From NCBI GenBank assembly GCA_001769925.1, contig MEPT01000078.1, positions 6,895 to 14,661 of the forward strand: DNA of 7,767 bases. The letters are read 5' to 3'. The stretch comes from Bdellovibrionales bacterium RBG_16_40_8. GTDB taxonomy: Bacteria; Bdellovibrionota; Bdellovibrionia; Bdellovibrionales; UBA1609. Below, one piece after another: positions 6,494-7,767 of the stretch (position 1 is the stretch's first letter; each line of letters begins with the position of its first letter). The notes under the pieces are model-generated. The model did no database searches and was not told where the DNA came from. It saw only the letters and a program-made list of their open reading frames with translations. A program made the position numbers and the translations under genes.

Positions 6494-7309
6494 ATGGATC
6501 TACAAACCATCGTGAAAAATGCCATCGATGAAGATCTGCCTTGTGGTGATTTGACAACAGACAATTTAGCACTCAATGATAAAACCGGCCGCGCTAAACT
6601 CTTAGCGAAAGAAGATCTTGTACTTTCGGGAGTAGAAGCCTTTACACTTACATTTCAACAAATTGACCCCGATATACAACTTAATTGGCAATTCACCAAT
6701 GGCCAATTCATATTAAAAGGGCAAACGCTTTGTGCGCTGAAGGGGCCCCTGTCATCACTTTTAAAAGGCGAAAGAGTAGCACTTAATTTTTTAGGTCACC
6801 TTTCAGGAGTTGCTACTTTGACCCGTTGTTATGTCGACCAAATAAAGCATACGAAAGCAAAAATACTTGATACACGCAAAACCACTCCTGGGCTTAGACA
6901 ACTCGAAAAACAAGCTGTCGTGCATGGAGGAGGTTTTAATCACCGACTTAACTTAAGTGAGGCAATTTTAATAAAAGAAAATCATATACGAGCTGTCGGC
7001 AGTCTTAAAGAGGCTGTTTTAAAACTTAAAAAAAAACGTAAAGATTTTATTGAAGTTGAAGTTCGTAATATAGAAGAAGTTAGCGCCGCACTTGAATGCA
7101 GAGCTGATCGATTACTTTTAGATAACATGAGTGACACCGAAATGTCTGAGGCGCTAAAGCTCATACCAACTGGTGTTGAAACTGAGGCTTCTGGCAATAT
7201 AACTATTGATCGCGCGCAACGGGTTGCAGAATTGGGCGTAAATTTTATTAGCGTCGGCGCACTAACTCACTCTGCACCATGCGTAGATTTGAGTATGCTT
7301 TTTGAATAA
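6494..7309 (+). CDS. nadC: Nicotinate-nucleotide pyrophosphorylase (quinolinate phosphoribosyltransferase)
   Basis: NadC joins quinolinate and PRPP, with loss of CO2, to form nicotinate mononucleotide in de novo NAD synthesis; the enzyme is a cytosolic dimer. Family motifs, numbered from the GTG at 6488: EDLPCGDLTTD near 15-25, ALNFLGHLSGVATLT at 98-112, DTRKTTPGLRQLEKQAV at 128-144, HGGGFNHR at 146-153 with the substrate-binding His and Arg, IKENHI with Lys163, EVEVRN at 189-194, LLLDNMS at 209-215, EASGNI at 233-238 and SVGALTHS at 255-262. The length of 271-273 residues is at the short end of normal. The ATG at 6494 is used because it gives MDLQTIVKNAI. The GTG at 6488 overlaps the preceding stop as GTGA and is also possible; neither has a clear Shine-Dalgarno, so coupled translation from the upstream gene is likely. 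birA follows after 14 nt. Confidence 0.96.
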   Translation: MDLQTIVKNAIDEDLPCGDLTTDNLALNDKTGRAKLLAKEDLVLSGVEAFTLTFQQIDPDIQLNWQFTNGQFILKGQTLCALKGPLSSLLKGERVALNFLGHLSGVATLTRCYVDQIKHTKAKILDTRKTTPGLRQLEKQAVVHGGGFNHRLNLSEAILIKENHIRAVGSLKEAVLKLKKKRKDFIEVEVRNIEEVSAALECRADRLLLDNMSDTEMSEALKLIPTGVETEASGNITIDRAQRVAELGVNFISVGALTHSAPCVDLSMLFE

Positions 7310-7313
7310 CATT

Positions 7314-7318
7314 AGGGG
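7314..7318 (+). promoter_or_regulatory. Shine-Dalgarno of birA
   Basis: AGGGG lies 5 nt before the ATG at 7324, in the 14 nt gap after the nadC stop. It is the clearest ribosome-binding site on the rightward strand and fixes the birA start. Confidence 0.7.
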
Positions 7319-7323
7319 TACTT

Positions 7324-7767
7324 ATGTCTATCTTTGCAAACGAAAAATTTTCTGTTTTTACCGAAACTCAAAGTTGGCTTAAAGAAACTTCACTAGCTCA
7401 CTCAGCTATGAAATCAACAACCAGCACAAATGAAATAGCAAAAGAAGAAGCATTTCTAATCTCTGATAATATCAAGGTATATTTGGCAGAAATGCAAACT
7501 GCTGGGCGCGGACGCGGCAACAATCACTGGCACAATTCTGATCCTGGCAATAGTTTTTTATGCACATGGTCTATACGCATTCAAGCTAGTCCACAAGCTG
7601 TTACTGGACCACTAGTCGGGCTTAGTCTTTATGATTCTTTGCAAGAGTCATTTTCATTACCGTCTCTTAGCATAAAACCGCCAAATGATATTTATCTCGA
7701 AGATCGCAAACTGCTTGGCATTTTAGTAGAAAACGTGACCGTAAAAGAGTCGTACAGACTTATTATT
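7324..7767 (+). CDS. birA: Biotin-protein ligase (biotin-[acetyl-CoA-carboxylase] ligase), N-terminal 148 residues; runs off the right edge
   Basis: The product activates biotin as biotinyl-AMP and attaches it to a lysine of the biotin carboxyl carrier protein, which feeds fatty-acid synthesis. The visible 148 codons show STTSTNEIAKE near 31-41, the biotin/ATP loop QTAGRGRG followed by HW and PGNSF (about 60-80), and KPPNDIY...KLLGILVEN (about 120-137), which matches the usual KWPNDxY...KLxGILxE block with Trp replaced by Pro. The catalytic domain begins about 30 residues in, so there is no room for the N-terminal winged helix of E. coli BirA. This should be a ligase without the biotin-operon repressor function. 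The ATG has a good Shine-Dalgarno 5 nt upstream. The remaining 90-110 or so residues and any downstream partner lie outside the window. A related lipoate ligase is much less likely given the GRGR loop. Confidence 0.92.
   Translation, partial: MSIFANEKFSVFTETQSWLKETSLAHSAMKSTTSTNEIAKEEAFLISDNIKVYLAEMQTAGRGRGNNHWHNSDPGNSFLCTWSIRIQASPQAVTGPLVGLSLYDSLQESFSLPSLSIKPPNDIYLEDRKLLGILVENVTVKESYRLII

Overview
The window looks like ordinary chromosome from a Gram-negative bacterium with an AT-leaning genome (judged by eye, not computed). An LPS-export permease of the LptF/LptG family indicates an outer membrane. A receiver protein with a long proline/acidic linker and a C-terminal EKVIWQVVPEIA helix resembles, from memory, proteins of the former deltaproteobacteria and Bdellovibrionota. 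I favour Bdellovibrionota or a related lineage, but the sequence alone does not prove it.

The layout is two divergent gene clusters around one short non-coding gap (about 5360-5438). To the left, on the minus strand, six genes are packed almost without spacers in the order lptG, def, fmt, rpe, hutH, hutU; hutU runs off the left edge. Junctions range from 18 nt gaps to overlaps of 1, 4 and 7 nt, so they are probably one transcript of more than 5.3 kb. It would join LPS export, formyl-Met handling (Fmt adds the formyl group to initiator tRNA, Def removes it from new proteins), the pentose-phosphate epimerase, and the first two steps of histidine breakdown. A strong sigma70-type promoter (TTGACT, 17 bp, TAAAAT) lies just upstream of lptG, so close that the mRNA would be leaderless or nearly so.

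To the right, on the plus strand, are a receiver-domain protein, nadC (quinolinate phosphoribosyltransferase, NAD synthesis) and the 5' part of birA (biotin-protein ligase), which runs off the right edge. The receiver gene overlaps or abuts nadC, and birA follows after 14 nt, so these probably form a second operon.

I saw no tRNA or rRNA gene, IS element, CRISPR array, phage gene, riboswitch or convincing terminator. Nearly every base is coding; the only non-coding stretch of note is the divergent promoter region. I found no clear new multi-gene system. The points most worth a second look are the uncharacterised receiver protein with its altered switch residue, the apparently leaderless lptG promoter with nested inverted repeats, and the hut genes placed at the end of a def-fmt-rpe housekeeping operon.
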